A DNA stretch of 64,000 bases from Streptomyces litmocidini (GCF_014649755.1 NZ_BMTQ01000001.1:310001-374000); one strand, 5' to 3'; numbered from the stretch's first letter, positions 37,093 to 46,144 are shown. The notes: generated by a model from the letters alone, not told the origin. A program made the numbers and translations.

Positions 37093-38514
37093 GTGAGTGA
37101 CACCCCATTCGGATTCGGCCTTCCGCCGGAGGAGCCGGAGAACGGCGACGAGGGCAAGAAGAAGGACCCCGCCGGAGGTGGCCAGGGGTCCGGTGGCAAC
37201 CCGTTCGGCGCGAACCCCTTCGGCTTCGGCGGGCTGCCGGGCATGGGCGGCCCCGGCGGCGCGGACAATCCGTTCGCCGCGATGTTCGGCTCCATGAACC
37301 CCAACGACCTGGGCGCGGCCTTCCAGCAGCTCGGGCAGATGCTGAGCCACTCGGGCGGTCCCGTGAACTGGGACATGGCCAAACAGATCGCGCGCCAGGT
37401 GGTGGCCCAGGGCACCGCCGACGGCACCAAGGACGCGAGCGTGGGCCCGGCCGAGAAGTCGGCGGTCGAGGAGGCCCTGCGCCTGGCCGACCTCTGGCTG
37501 GACCAGGTCACCTCGCTGCCCTCCGGCGCGGGCACGGCCGTGGCGTGGAGCCGTGCCGAGTGGGTCGAGGCGACGCTGCCGGCGTGGCAGCAGCTCGTGG
37601 ACCCGGTCGCCGAGCGGGTCGGCTCGGCGATGGGCGACGTCCTGCCGGAGGAGATGCAGGCCATGGCCGGCCCGCTGATCGGCATGATGCGCTCCATGGG
37701 CGGCGCCATGTTCGGCCAGCAGATCGGGCAGGCCGTGGGCGCGCTCGCCGGTGAGGTCGTCGGCTCGACGGACGTCGGTCTGCCGCTGGGCCCGGCCGGG
37801 CGTGCCGCGCTGCTGCCGCTGAACATCGAGGCCTTCGGCAAGGACCTGGGCGTGCCCTCGGACGAGGTGCGGCTCTACCTGGCCCTGCGCGAGGCCGCGC
37901 ACCAGCGTCTCTTCGCGCACGTGCCGTGGCTGCGGGCGCACCTCTTCGGCGCGGTCGAGGGGTACGCGCGCGGGATCAAGGTCGACACCTCGAAGCTGGA
38001 GGAGGCCGTCGGGCAGCTCGACCCGACGCACCCGGAGCAGCTGCAGGAGGCGCTCCAGCAGGGCATGTTCCAGCCGGAGGACACCCCGGAGCAGAAGGCG
38101 GCCCTGGCCCGTCTCGAGACGGCGCTCGCGCTGGTCGAGGGCTGGGTGGACGCGGTGGTCCACGAGGCCGCCAAGTCCCGGCTGACCTCGGCCGACGCGC
38201 TGCGCGAGACGCTGCGCCGGCGCCGGGCCTCGGGCGGTCCCGCCGAGCAGACCTTCGCGACCCTGATCGGTCTGGAGCTGCGTCCGCGGCGGCTGCGGGA
38301 CGCGGCCCGCCTGTGGGCCTCGCTCACGGACGCGCGCGGGGTCGACGGCCGGGACGGGCTGTGGGAGCACCCGGACATGCTGCCGACGGCGACGGACCTG
38401 GACGACCCCGACGGCTTCGTGCACCGCGAGCACCTCGACTTCTCCGAGCTGGACAAGATGCTCGGCGAGGCCGCCAGGGGCGACGCGCCGGAAGACGGGG
38501 ACGGCGAGGAGTGA
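37093..38514 (+). CDS. Zinc-dependent metalloprotease/hydrolase (TIGR03624, Rv3195 type)
   Basis: This 473-aa protein starts with a Gly/Asn/Pro/Phe-rich region (residues about 1-60: N-P-F-G-A-N-P-F-G-F-G-G) followed by a helical domain. The conserved family core L-R-E-A-A-H-Q-R-L-F-A-H-V-P-W-L near residue 262 carries the presumed metal-binding histidines. The family is annotated as zinc-dependent metalloprotease, but activity is not established. The GTG at 37093 has a GAGGAAA Shine-Dalgarno. Its stop overlaps the NUDIX start by 4 nt. Confidence 0.87.
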   Translation: MSDTPFGFGLPPEEPENGDEGKKKDPAGGGQGSGGNPFGANPFGFGGLPGMGGPGGADNPFAAMFGSMNPNDLGAAFQQLGQMLSHSGGPVNWDMAKQIARQVVAQGTADGTKDASVGPAEKSAVEEALRLADLWLDQVTSLPSGAGTAVAWSRAEWVEATLPAWQQLVDPVAERVGSAMGDVLPEEMQAMAGPLIGMMRSMGGAMFGQQIGQAVGALAGEVVGSTDVGLPLGPAGRAALLPLNIEAFGKDLGVPSDEVRLYLALREAAHQRLFAHVPWLRAHLFGAVEGYARGIKVDTSKLEEAVGQLDPTHPEQLQEALQQGMFQPEDTPEQKAALARLETALALVEGWVDAVVHEAAKSRLTSADALRETLRRRRASGGPAEQTFATLIGLELRPRRLRDAARLWASLTDARGVDGRDGLWEHPDMLPTATDLDDPDGFVHREHLDFSELDKMLGEAARGDAPEDGDGEE

Positions 38515-39035
38515 CCCTGCACGACGACGCGGTCCTCGTCCTGAAGGGGTACGGGGACCAGCCGGAGCTGCGCGACGTCTACCTGGACCACCTCGCCCGG
38601 CATCAGGACGGCATGTACAAGCCCTGCGGGGCCGGGCACCTGACCTCCAGCGCGCTGGTGATCGACCCTTCGCGGGGGCGGGTCCTGCTGACCCTGCACA
38701 AGAAGCTGGGCATGTGGCTCCAGATGGGTGGCCACTGCGAGCCGGGCGACCCGACGGTGGAGGCGGCGGCGCTGCGCGAGGCGACCGAGGAGTCCGGCAT
38801 CGCGGGCCTGGGTCTGCTGCCGGGCGGTCCGGTGCGCCTCGACCGGCACCCGATCCCGGCGCCCTGCCACTGGCACCTGGACGTGCAGTACGCGGCGCTC
38901 GCCCCGGCGGACGCGGTGGCGGAGATCAGCGACGAGTCGCTGGACCTGCGCTGGTTCGCGTACGACGAGGTGGCCTCGGTGGCCGACGCGTCGGTGGTGG
39001 AGCTGCTGAAGGGCACGCTGGCGCGACTGGCGTGA
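38511..39035 (+). CDS. NUDIX hydrolase
   Basis: This 174-aa protein is coupled to the metalloprotease by a GTGA overlap. The NUDIX box is intact and starts at G-G-H-C-E-P-G-D near residue 75, running through R-E-A-T-E-E-S-G-I, so Mg-dependent hydrolysis of a nucleoside-diphosphate-linked compound is expected. Residues upstream (T-L-H-K-K-L-G-M-W-L-Q) fit actinobacterial NUDIX proteins of unknown substrate. The clinging translational coupling suggests a shared pathway or housekeeping role. Confidence 0.88.
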   Translation: MTLHDDAVLVLKGYGDQPELRDVYLDHLARHQDGMYKPCGAGHLTSSALVIDPSRGRVLLTLHKKLGMWLQMGGHCEPGDPTVEAAALREATEESGIAGLGLLPGGPVRLDRHPIPAPCHWHLDVQYAALAPADAVAEISDESLDLRWFAYDEVASVADASVVELLKGTLARLA

Positions 39036-39040
39036 TCATG

Positions 39041-39077
39041 CCGGAGGGGCGGTCCCCGGTGGGGACCGCCCCTCCGG
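39041..39077. terminator. Bidirectional terminator between NUDIX and AIM24 genes
   Basis: A perfect 17-bp stem (39041-39057 with 39061-39077) closes a GGT loop between converging genes. Confidence 0.85.
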
Positions 39078-39086
39078 CGTGGGTGC

Positions 39087-39842
39087 TCAGTTCCAGGCGT
39101 TGTTCTGGTTCTGGGCGTGGGAGCCGTGCTGGCCGGCGCCGAACTGGGCGGCGACGCCCTGTCCGATGGCGGCGTGCTGCGGGGGCATGACCTCGCTCGG
39201 CTGGACGAGCGCGAAGCCCTGGCCGAGGAAGCTGAGCTCCCAGCCCTCGCCCGTGTCGCCCCGTCGGCGGCGGACGCTGGAGTTGGTCGTCTGCGCCTGC
39301 ATCTGGACGCGCAGCCCGGTGGACCAGGCGACGATCGCGTCCGCGTCGACGCTGACGTACTTCTCGGGCGTGACCTGCATCATCAGCGGCTGTCCGGAGG
39401 TCATGAGGGCGACCTTGCCGCGGCCGGAGATGTTGAGCTGGTACTTGCCGGTGCCGGAGACGCCGTACTGGCTGTCGACGGCGATGACCTCGGTGTGGAG
39501 GGTCGAGTCGAGCGCCAGGACGTAGGCGCTGTCGACGGTCAGGCCGTCCTGCTCGACCTCCACGACGTGGACGTGCTGGGCGAGGTTGGCGAAGTAGACC
39601 GTGCCCTGGCCGGAGCAGCGCATCAGGTCCAGGCCCTCACCGGTGCGGGCCTGGGCCCGGCGCTGGCCGGGGGTCTTGTACTCGCCGTCGAAGTCGATGA
39701 GGCCCTGGTACGCGACCATGGCGCCCTTGCGGGCGAGGACGTCGTCCTGCCCGGTGAGGCTGACCCGCAGGAGCTGCGGGTTCTGGATGACGTACCGCTC
39801 CTGGCTCTGCTGTTCGGCGTGGTTGAAAAGCGGGCTCTGCAT
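39087..39842 (-). CDS. AIM24-family protein, copy 3 of operon
   Basis: This 251-aa beta-rich protein is of the AIM24/TerB-associated family. Repeated family elements are visible: L-A-R-K-G-A-M-V-A-Y-Q-G near residue 36, M-R-C-S-G-Q-G-T-V-Y near residue 74, V-S-G-T-G-K-Y-Q-L-N and W-S-T-G-L-R-V-Q-M. The C-terminal tail is Gln/Asn/His/Gly-rich and ends N-N-A-W-N, unlike the other two copies. It is last in a three-gene minus-strand set. The function of bacterial AIM24 proteins is not established. Confidence 0.87.
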   Translation of the reverse strand: MQSPLFNHAEQQSQERYVIQNPQLLRVSLTGQDDVLARKGAMVAYQGLIDFDGEYKTPGQRRAQARTGEGLDLMRCSGQGTVYFANLAQHVHVVEVEQDGLTVDSAYVLALDSTLHTEVIAVDSQYGVSGTGKYQLNISGRGKVALMTSGQPLMMQVTPEKYVSVDADAIVAWSTGLRVQMQAQTTNSSVRRRRGDTGEGWELSFLGQGFALVQPSEVMPPQHAAIGQGVAAQFGAGQHGSHAQNQNNAWN

Positions 39843-39860
39843 GGTGTGTTCTCGCTCCCC

Positions 39861-40541
39861 TCAGCCCCGGGCCCGCAGGCGGTCGGTGCTGTCCTCGCTC
39901 GGCTGTACGACGACGATGCCCTGGCCCGAGAAGGCCATCTGGTATGCCTCGCCGCTGCCCCGCCCGATGAGGGAGGACGCCTTGAAGCTGCGCTTGCCCT
40001 TGACCTTGAGCGCGGGCGACCAGGCGACGAGCGCGTCGGGGTCGACGTACGTCTCGTCCTCGCCGCGGCCGCAGTCGACGACGATCGGCGTGCCGCGCGA
40101 GGTGAGCGCGACCCAGCCGGTGCCGGCGATCTCCACGTTGAACAGGCCCTGGCCGGCGAACTTGGCGAGGCCCTTGACCCGCTCGACGCCCCACTGGAGG
40201 TGGGCGTCGAAGGCGAGCACGTTGGTGCCGTTGACCGAGATCGAGTCGTTCTGGAGGTTGATGACCACGACGTCGGCGCCGTAGTCGGCGAGGTAGAGCA
40301 GTCCGTCGCCGGAGCACTTCATGAGGGGCGCGCCCTCGCCGGTGGCCCACTGCTGGGCGACCTGGCGGACGGCGGGCGGGTTGGGCTCGTAGGTGATGAA
40401 GCCCTCGTAGGCGACCATCGCGCCGGTCCGGGCGTACAGGTCCTGGCCGGAGGCCATGGCGACCTTGAGCATGGCGCGGCCGTGGTTCTCCATGCGGGCC
40501 GCGACGGGGGTCGGGGCGTAGCCCGCGAGTTGCTGGTTCAT
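39861..40541 (-). CDS. AIM24-family protein, copy 2 of operon
   Basis: This 226-aa protein starts M-N-Q-Q-L-A-G-Y and has the same AIM24 signature set as its neighbours: L-Y-A-R-T-G-A-M-V-A-Y-E-G near residue 37, M-K-C-S-G-D-G-L-L-Y-L-A near residue 74, and G-T-G-W-V-A-L-T-S-R-G-T-P. The start lies 11 nt after the upstream fusion gene's stop and its own stop is 18 nt before copy 3, so all three are co-transcribed. The three probably form a hetero-oligomer, by inference. Confidence 0.88.
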   Translation of the reverse strand: MNQQLAGYAPTPVAARMENHGRAMLKVAMASGQDLYARTGAMVAYEGFITYEPNPPAVRQVAQQWATGEGAPLMKCSGDGLLYLADYGADVVVINLQNDSISVNGTNVLAFDAHLQWGVERVKGLAKFAGQGLFNVEIAGTGWVALTSRGTPIVVDCGRGEDETYVDPDALVAWSPALKVKGKRSFKASSLIGRGSGEAYQMAFSGQGIVVVQPSEDSTDRLRARG

Positions 40542-40552
40542 GACGGGCTCCC

Positions 40553-42220
40553 TCAGACCTCGTAGGGCTGGACGACGATGAAGTTGCCGGGGGCTCCCCG
40601 GAACTGGAGGTTCACGGTCTCCCCGCTGTGGCCGGGGTAGGCGTTGCGACGGAGCCGCACCTGGCTGGAGAGGATGACCTGGGACGCGGACGACCAGGCG
40701 ACGACGGCGTTGCAGTCGGCGAAGGTGGTCGGCGTGACGGGCAGGACGACGGGGACGCCGTGGGTCTTCACGACGACGGTGCCCGTGCCCTGGAACTGCA
40801 TGGTGAACAGGGCGCCGCCGGGGATGCCGTGGCCCTCGATGCGGCGGACCTCGTACTGCAGGGACTCGTCGAACGCGAGGACGTTCTCGGCGGAGACGCA
40901 GATGCCGTCGCCCTGGAGCTCGATCGGGTGCAGGTGCGCGCCGTTCTCGGCGAGGAAGACCTGACCGCGGCCGCTGCAGCGCATGAGCTGCATCTCCTGG
41001 CCGGTGGCGTTGCCGACGATCCGGCCGGCGAAGCCGGCGCCCTTGTAGCCGAAGTCGACCTTGCCCTGGTACATGACCATGGAGCCCTGCCGGGCGAGGA
41101 CGGGCACGCCGCCCATGGCGAGGTCGACCCGCATGAGCTGCTGGTTCTGCGGGGTCCAGCGGGCGCCGGTGGCGGTCTCCTTGTACGGCGCGAGCGCGGC
41201 GGCGAGCCCCGCTCCGGTCGCGGGCGCGCCCTGCGGGACGCCGGGCTGCTGCCCGTACGCCGGCGGCTGCTGCCCGTACGGGGCGGGCGCGGGCTGCCCG
41301 TGGGGGGGCTGCGGCGGCTGGCCGTGGCCGGGGTACTGGCCGGAGTGCTGTCCCGGGTACTGGCCCGGGACCTGTCCCGGGTACTGGCCGGGAGGCTGGC
41401 CCGGGACCTGGCCGTACTGCGGCTGCTGCGGCGGCTGCCCGTACGGGGCGGGGGCCGGGGCCGGCGGCGGCACGGGGGCCGGGGCCAGGGGCGCGACCAT
41501 CGTCGGCGCCGTGTGGACCGGCGGCACGGGCGCGGGCGGCACGGGCGCCTGCGGGGCCGGCGGCGCGCCGAACGCGGGCGCGGGGGCCGGAGCGGGCGCG
41601 GCGGGGGCGCCGAAGGCCGGGGGCGCCGCGGCCTGCGGCGGCGGGGCGAAGCCGGGGGCCGCGGCCTGCTGCGGGGCGGCGGCCGGCTCGTCCTCGGCGA
41701 CCTCGCCGCCGAAGTTCCGCAGGAGCGCCTCCAGGCCCCCGTCGAAGCCCTGGCCGACGGCGGCGAACCGCCACACGTCCTTGAGGTAGAAGTCGCCGAG
41801 CATCACCGCGCGCTCGGTGGAGAACTCCGCACCCGTGAAGGCGTAGCGCGCGACCTCCTCACCGCCCGCCACGATCCGCAGGTGACCGGGGCCGACCTGG
41901 GACATCTGGCCGGCGCCGTCGATCGTCGCGGTGAACGACAGCTTGTGGATGTGCGCGGGGACGCGGTCGAGGGTGACGCGGAAGGACTCGGTGTCACCGG
42001 ACTGCGCGCCGAGCAGCTGGATGGACTCCTCGGGCGACTTCGGCTGGTTGAAGAAGACGAAGTAGCGGTCGTCGGAGAGCCGTTCCTCGGCGTCGAGTCC
42101 GAAGCAGCTGATGTCGAAAGTCAGTCCGGGGCCGGCGATCTGCACACCGACGTACAGATCGGTCCCCGCGGTCAGATCACTGATCTTGGCCTTGTGGCCG
42201 CGTTGGAATTCCCTGGCCAT
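40553..42220 (-). CDS. TerD-AIM24 fusion protein
   Basis: This 555-aa protein fuses an N-terminal TerD domain (about residues 1-185), a long Pro/Ala/Gly/Gln linker (about 190-385) containing several P-G-Q-Y-P-G-Q repeats, and a C-terminal AIM24 domain (about 390-555). The TerD part shows G-L-D-A-E-E-R-L-S-D-D-R-Y-F-V-F and calcium-binding-type acidic residues. The start at 42220 (MAREFQRG) is chosen over the open frame to 42346. It heads the operon and ties the AIM24 proteins to the tellurite/stress (Ter) system. Confidence 0.88.
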   Translation of the reverse strand: MAREFQRGHKAKISDLTAGTDLYVGVQIAGPGLTFDISCFGLDAEERLSDDRYFVFFNQPKSPEESIQLLGAQSGDTESFRVTLDRVPAHIHKLSFTATIDGAGQMSQVGPGHLRIVAGGEEVARYAFTGAEFSTERAVMLGDFYLKDVWRFAAVGQGFDGGLEALLRNFGGEVAEDEPAAAPQQAAAPGFAPPPQAAAPPAFGAPAAPAPAPAPAFGAPPAPQAPVPPAPVPPVHTAPTMVAPLAPAPVPPPAPAPAPYGQPPQQPQYGQVPGQPPGQYPGQVPGQYPGQHSGQYPGHGQPPQPPHGQPAPAPYGQQPPAYGQQPGVPQGAPATGAGLAAALAPYKETATGARWTPQNQQLMRVDLAMGGVPVLARQGSMVMYQGKVDFGYKGAGFAGRIVGNATGQEMQLMRCSGRGQVFLAENGAHLHPIELQGDGICVSAENVLAFDESLQYEVRRIEGHGIPGGALFTMQFQGTGTVVVKTHGVPVVLPVTPTTFADCNAVVAWSSASQVILSSQVRLRRNAYPGHSGETVNLQFRGAPGNFIVVQPYEV

Positions 42221-42364
42221 GCGTAACGACCGTCCCCCATCCCGAATGGCGAATGCTCGCGCCAGGCTAACCGCTGGGCACGACATTGAGACAGGCCAGG
42301 TCCTCTTCGCGTCCTCTTCGGTACGGAATCGGGAAAACCCGCGCATGCGCGCGTGGCGGCGCCG

Positions 42365-42940
42365 TCACTCCTCGCGAGCGTCCGGAAGGTGCGGCAGCCG
42401 CCCGGCGGCGACCACGCCCTCCAGATAGCCGCGCGCCCGCTCGGTGCGGGGGTACGCCTCCAGGAGCCGCCAGAACCGCGGCCCGTGCCCGGGGACGAGG
42501 AGGTGGGCCAGCTCGTGCAGGAGGACGTAGTCGACGACGTACTCGGGCATGCCCTGGAGTCGGTGGGAGAGGCGGATGCTGCCCTCGGAGGGGGTGCAGG
42601 AGCCCCAACGGGTGTTCTGGTTGGTCACCCAGCGGACGGAGCGGGGGCGGGCCCGGCCGTCGAAGTACTGCTCCGAGAGGCGCAGCGCGCGCTCGGTGAG
42701 CTCGCGGTCGCCGAGGACGCTCCGGCTCTCCTGGGCGGCGAGCTTGTCCAGCATGACGCCCACCCAGCGGCGCTCCTCCGCCTCCGACATGCGGGCCGGG
42801 ATGAGCACGACGGTCCGGTCGCCCTCGCGGTAGGCCGAGACGGTCCTCCTCCGCCGCGGACTTCTGCGCACCTCGACCGCGCTCGTCCCCGCCCCACGGG
42901 GCGGTTCGCTGGTCACGCTGTGCTGGGAGTCGGCGGGCAC
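42365..42940 (-). CDS. YgjP-like (DUF45/WLM) zinc metallopeptidase
   Basis: This 191-aa protein has the zinc motif H-E-L-A-H near residue 141, followed by the third-ligand region P-G-H-G-P-R-F-W. The substrate-side stretch R-W-G-S-C-T-P-S-E-G-S-I-R-L-S near residue 113 is typical of YgjP/DUF45 proteins. The first 35 residues are basic and low complexity. It is not a classic secreted M48 protease, since no membrane helix is present. The physiological substrate is unknown. Confidence 0.88.
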   Translation of the reverse strand: MPADSQHSVTSEPPRGAGTSAVEVRRSPRRRRTVSAYREGDRTVVLIPARMSEAEERRWVGVMLDKLAAQESRSVLGDRELTERALRLSEQYFDGRARPRSVRWVTNQNTRWGSCTPSEGSIRLSHRLQGMPEYVVDYVLLHELAHLLVPGHGPRFWRLLEAYPRTERARGYLEGVVAAGRLPHLPDAREE

Positions 42941-43183
42941 GGCCCCGACGTTACCCGCTGCCGATGGGGGAAGTCCCGTCCCCGGGAGTGGTCCGGGGAA
43001 CGATCCGGCCCCCGCACACCATTTGAATGACTAATCCCCCTGGCCTGTGGACAACTTTCGGCACCCGTCACGGCGGCGGGGCATTCTCACTTCGGGCGAC
43101 GGAATGTCGCTGTCGATCATGAATGCGGTCACGGACGAGGACGGGCGTCGAAGGCGGACGTGGGAACGAACGGGGGCGGGGAA

Positions 43184-44395
43184 ATGCATCCGATGGTGAA
43201 ACCGGCGCTGCGGCGGGCGTGGCGGAATCTGCAGTGCGTGCAGTTCGGCGTCGCCCCGGCGCACGCGGTGGTGCTCGACCCGGTCGACCAGGCGACGGGG
43301 TCGGTGCTCGGGCTGCTCGACGGCACCCGCGGGACCGCGCTGCTGCGGGCCGAGGCACGGGCGCTCGGCCTGCCGGACGGCCGTCTGGAGGCGCTCCTGG
43401 GCCGGCTGGAGTCGGCCGGGCTCCTCACGGACTCCGCGACCGGGCGGCCCGGGAAGGCGGGTCCGGCCGCCGGCGCGGTGGACGTGGCCCTCGATCCGCT
43501 CCGCGCCGACCTGGCCTCCCTCTCCGTGGTGCACCCCGGGCCGGAGCGGGCGGCGCGGACCCTGGCGGCCCGGCGGGCCCTGCGCGTCCAGGTCCGGGGC
43601 GCGGGCCGGGTGGGGACGACGGTGGCGTCCCTGCTCGCCGCCGCGGGCGTCGGCTCGGTCGAGGTCCTCGACTCGGGACGGGTCGAGCCCTGGGAGACGG
43701 CCCCGGGCGGCCTCCCCGCCGAGTCCGTCGGGGAGCGCCGCGCGACGGCGGCCCGCCGCCTGGTCACCCGCTGGACCCGGGCATGGGGACGCGGGGGACG
43801 GCCGGGAGGAACCGGACCGGGTGAGCCGGGCGGGCCCGGCGGGTCGCGGCGCCGGGGCGGATGCGGCGGGTCGGGTGACGCCGCGGGAGAGCCCGGACTG
43901 TCACTCGTCGTGGTGACGCCGCGGGACGGGCTCGGTGCGTACGTCCCCGATCCGCTCCCCGCCGAGCCGTGGATCTCCACCGGCACCCCTCATCTGTACG
44001 CGGGCGTCCTGGAGGCGACGGGGACGGTCGGGCCCCTGGTGCTGCCCGGCGGCACGGCCTGCGCGCGGTGCCTCCAGGAGGAGCTGACGGACCGGGAGCC
44101 GGTGACGCCCCGGCTGCTCGCCCAGTGGCGTTCCGGCGCCCCGCACCCGCTGCCCGCCTGCGACCTGGGCCTGGCCACGGCGGTCGCCGGGCTGGCCGCC
44201 GCGCACGCGCTGGCCTTCCTGGACGGGGACCTCCCGGCGAGCACCGGCACCCGCTGGGAGGCGTCGCTGCCGGTGCTGGAGTGGCGGGCGGAGCGGCTGA
44301 GACCGCATCCGGCCTGCCCCTGCGGGGCGGCGCGCGGAGGAGAAGGGGAGCGCGCCTCGGCGCCCGGGAAGGCTCACGACACAATGGCGGGGTAA
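43184..44395 (+). CDS. ThiF/E1-like adenylyltransferase-fold protein
   Basis: This 403-aa protein has an N-terminal winged-helix-like region (about 1-85) and a Rossmann nucleotide-binding domain: V-R-G-A-G-R-V-G-T-T-V near residue 142 and S-V-E-V-L-D-S-G-R-V near residue 162. Zinc cysteines occur as C-A-R-C near residue 295 and C-P-C near the end. This fits the ThiF/MoeB/TOMM E1-like group. The usual adenylylating Arg/Lys set and a partner ThiS/MoaD or precursor peptide are not seen, so activity is uncertain. The ATG at 43184 is preferred. Confidence 0.78.
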   Translation: MHPMVKPALRRAWRNLQCVQFGVAPAHAVVLDPVDQATGSVLGLLDGTRGTALLRAEARALGLPDGRLEALLGRLESAGLLTDSATGRPGKAGPAAGAVDVALDPLRADLASLSVVHPGPERAARTLAARRALRVQVRGAGRVGTTVASLLAAAGVGSVEVLDSGRVEPWETAPGGLPAESVGERRATAARRLVTRWTRAWGRGGRPGGTGPGEPGGPGGSRRRGGCGGSGDAAGEPGLSLVVVTPRDGLGAYVPDPLPAEPWISTGTPHLYAGVLEATGTVGPLVLPGGTACARCLQEELTDREPVTPRLLAQWRSGAPHPLPACDLGLATAVAGLAAAHALAFLDGDLPASTGTRWEASLPVLEWRAERLRPHPACPCGAARGGEGERASAPGKAHDTMAG

Positions 44396-44436
44396 CGGCC
44401 CTGCGCGGCACGGCAGTCTGGGTTTTGGAGGGGCGT

Positions 44437-45783
44437 ATGTCTGATCTTCCCCGGAAGGCGGTCACCCGGACCGCCAAGTTGGCCGCGTTGCCTCTGGGCT
44501 TCGCGGGCCGGGCCACTTGGGGCCTGGGCAAGCGGATCGGCGGCAGATCCGCGGAGCTGGTCGCCCGGGAGCTCCAGCAGCGCACGGCGGAGCAGCTGTT
44601 CAAGGTCCTCGGCGAGCTGAAGGGCGGGGCCATGAAGTTCGGGCAGGCGCTGTCCGTCTTCGAGTCGGCCCTCCCGGAGGAGGTCGCCGGACCGTACCGG
44701 GCGGCGCTGACGAAGCTTCAGGACGCGGCGCCGCCGATGCCGACGCGCGCGGTGCACGCGGTGCTGGAGGAGCGGCTCGGGGCCGGGTGGCGGAAGTTGT
44801 TCCTCGAGTTCGAGGACAAGCCCGCGGCGGCGGCCTCGATCGGGCAGGTGCACCGGGCCGTGTGGCACGACGGCCGTGAGGTCGCGGTGAAGGTGCAGTA
44901 CCCGGGCGCCGGGGAGGCGCTGCTCTCGGACCTGACGCAGTTGAGCCGTTTCGCCCGGCTGCTCGGTCCGCTGATCCCGGGCATGGACGTCAAGCCGCTG
45001 ATCGCCGAGATGCGGGACCGGGTCTCGGAGGAGCTGGACTACGCCCTGGAGGCGGAGGCGCAGCGGATCCACGCGGAGGAGTTCGCGGACGATCCCGACG
45101 TGGTGGTGCCCGCGGTGGTGCACCAGTCGGAGCAGGTCCTCGTGACCGAGTGGATGGACGGGGTGCCGCTCGCGGAGGTGATCGCGGACGGCACGGAGGC
45201 GCAGCGGGACCGGGCGGGTCAGCTCCTCGCCCGTTTCCTCTTCTCCGGCCCCGCGCGCACGGGCCTGCTGCACGCCGATCCGCACCCGGGGAACTTCCGG
45301 CTGCTGCCCGGGGGCGAGGACGAGGGGCCGGAGGGCTGGCGGCTCGGCGTCCTCGACTTCGGCACGGTGGACCGGCTGCCGGGCGGGCTGCCGGAGACGA
45401 TCGGCACCTGTCTGCGGATGACGGTCGCGGGCGAGGCCGAGACCGTCTACGAGCTGCTGTGCGCGGAGGGTTTCGTCAAGGAGTCCGTCGCGCTCGACCC
45501 GGACGCGGTCCTGGAGTACCTGCTGCCGATCATCGAGCCGGCCGAGGTGGAGGCCTTCTCCTTCACCCGGGGCTGGATCCGCACCCAGGCGGCGCGGATC
45601 GCCGACCCCCGCTCCCCCGCCCACCAGTTGGGCAAGCGGTTGAACCTGCCGCCCTCGTACCTGCTGATACACCGTGTGACGTTGAGCACCATCGGGGTGC
45701 TCTGCCAGCTGAACGCGACGGTGCGGCTGCGGGACGAGCTCGCCGAGTGGCTGCCGGGCTTCGAGCACCCGGCTCCCGCGTAG
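44437..45783 (+). CDS. ABC1/AarF atypical kinase (Rv3197 type)
   Basis: This 448-aa protein belongs to the ABC1/UbiB/ADCK atypical kinase family. Family hallmarks are visible: the KxGQ-type motif in K-F-G-Q near residue 68, an Ala-rich nucleotide loop A-A-A-A-S-I-G-Q-V-H near residue 130, V-A-V-K-V-Q-Y-P near residue 150, and H-A-D-P-H-P-G-N with D-F-G-T near residues 279-310. In mycobacteria the homologue next to whiB7 has been linked to macrolide resistance, a link not testable here. Start ATG has a GGAGGGG Shine-Dalgarno. Confidence 0.9.
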   Translation: MSDLPRKAVTRTAKLAALPLGFAGRATWGLGKRIGGRSAELVARELQQRTAEQLFKVLGELKGGAMKFGQALSVFESALPEEVAGPYRAALTKLQDAAPPMPTRAVHAVLEERLGAGWRKLFLEFEDKPAAAASIGQVHRAVWHDGREVAVKVQYPGAGEALLSDLTQLSRFARLLGPLIPGMDVKPLIAEMRDRVSEELDYALEAEAQRIHAEEFADDPDVVVPAVVHQSEQVLVTEWMDGVPLAEVIADGTEAQRDRAGQLLARFLFSGPARTGLLHADPHPGNFRLLPGGEDEGPEGWRLGVLDFGTVDRLPGGLPETIGTCLRMTVAGEAETVYELLCAEGFVKESVALDPDAVLEYLLPIIEPAEVEAFSFTRGWIRTQAARIADPRSPAHQLGKRLNLPPSYLLIHRVTLSTIGVLCQLNATVRLRDELAEWLPGFEHPAPA

Positions 45784-45799
45784 AGGGCGTCTCGGCGCC

Positions 45800-45819
45800 C
45801 CGCCCGCCCGTGCGGGCGG
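45800..45819. terminator. Short hairpin between converging ABC1 and zinc-ribbon genes
   Basis: A 7-bp stem (45800-45806 with 45813-45819) closes a 6-nt loop just after the ABC1 stop. It is G+C-only and without U-tract, so its terminator role is tentative. Confidence 0.5.
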
Positions 45820-45862
45820 TCGCCCCGCAGGGCGGGACGAGCGGGTACACGGGCGGCGGGGC

Positions 45863-46042
45863 TCACCACCAGGAGGAGTCGAGGCGGCCCTCGATCGAGC
45901 GGATGTTGGCGCGGGCGCACTCCTCGCAGAAGTACTGGCGTCGGCCGTTCTCGACGGAGCAGGTCCAGGTCAGCGGCAAGGTCTCGGTGGTCTTGCCGCA
46001 GCGCGCGCAGACGAAGGGTGCCTCGGGGGTACGGGCGTCGTT
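45863..46042 (-). CDS. Small zinc-ribbon protein
   Basis: This 59-aa protein carries two zinc-knuckle pairs, C-A-R-C-G near residue 13 and F-C-E-E-C near residue 40, with an intervening T-C-S-V-E-N-G-R-R segment, and ends D-S-S-W-W. It is a single zinc-ribbon unit with no other domain and probably binds nucleic acid or protein. I do not know a name. GTG at 46042 is chosen as start; the frame is open to 46087. It lies immediately upstream of the ABC1 gene's converging end. Confidence 0.75.
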   Translation of the reverse strand, partial: NDARTPEAPFVCARCGKTTETLPLTWTCSVENGRRQYFCEECARANIRSIEGRLDSSWW

Positions 46043-46092
46043 CACCCTCGTGACGATAACCCGGCGGAGACGCCGCGGACCGGACAACGCAC

Positions 46093-46126
46093 CGCGGGGG
46101 CCGGTCCGTGCGGACCGGCCCCCGCG
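46093..46126 (-). terminator. Terminator of the wblC operon
   Basis: A perfect 16-bp stem (46093-46108 with 46111-46126; innermost pairs probably open) lies 18 nt after the stop of the gene following wblC. Confidence 0.8.
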
Positions 46127-46144
46127 AGGGCATCACGGAGATGC

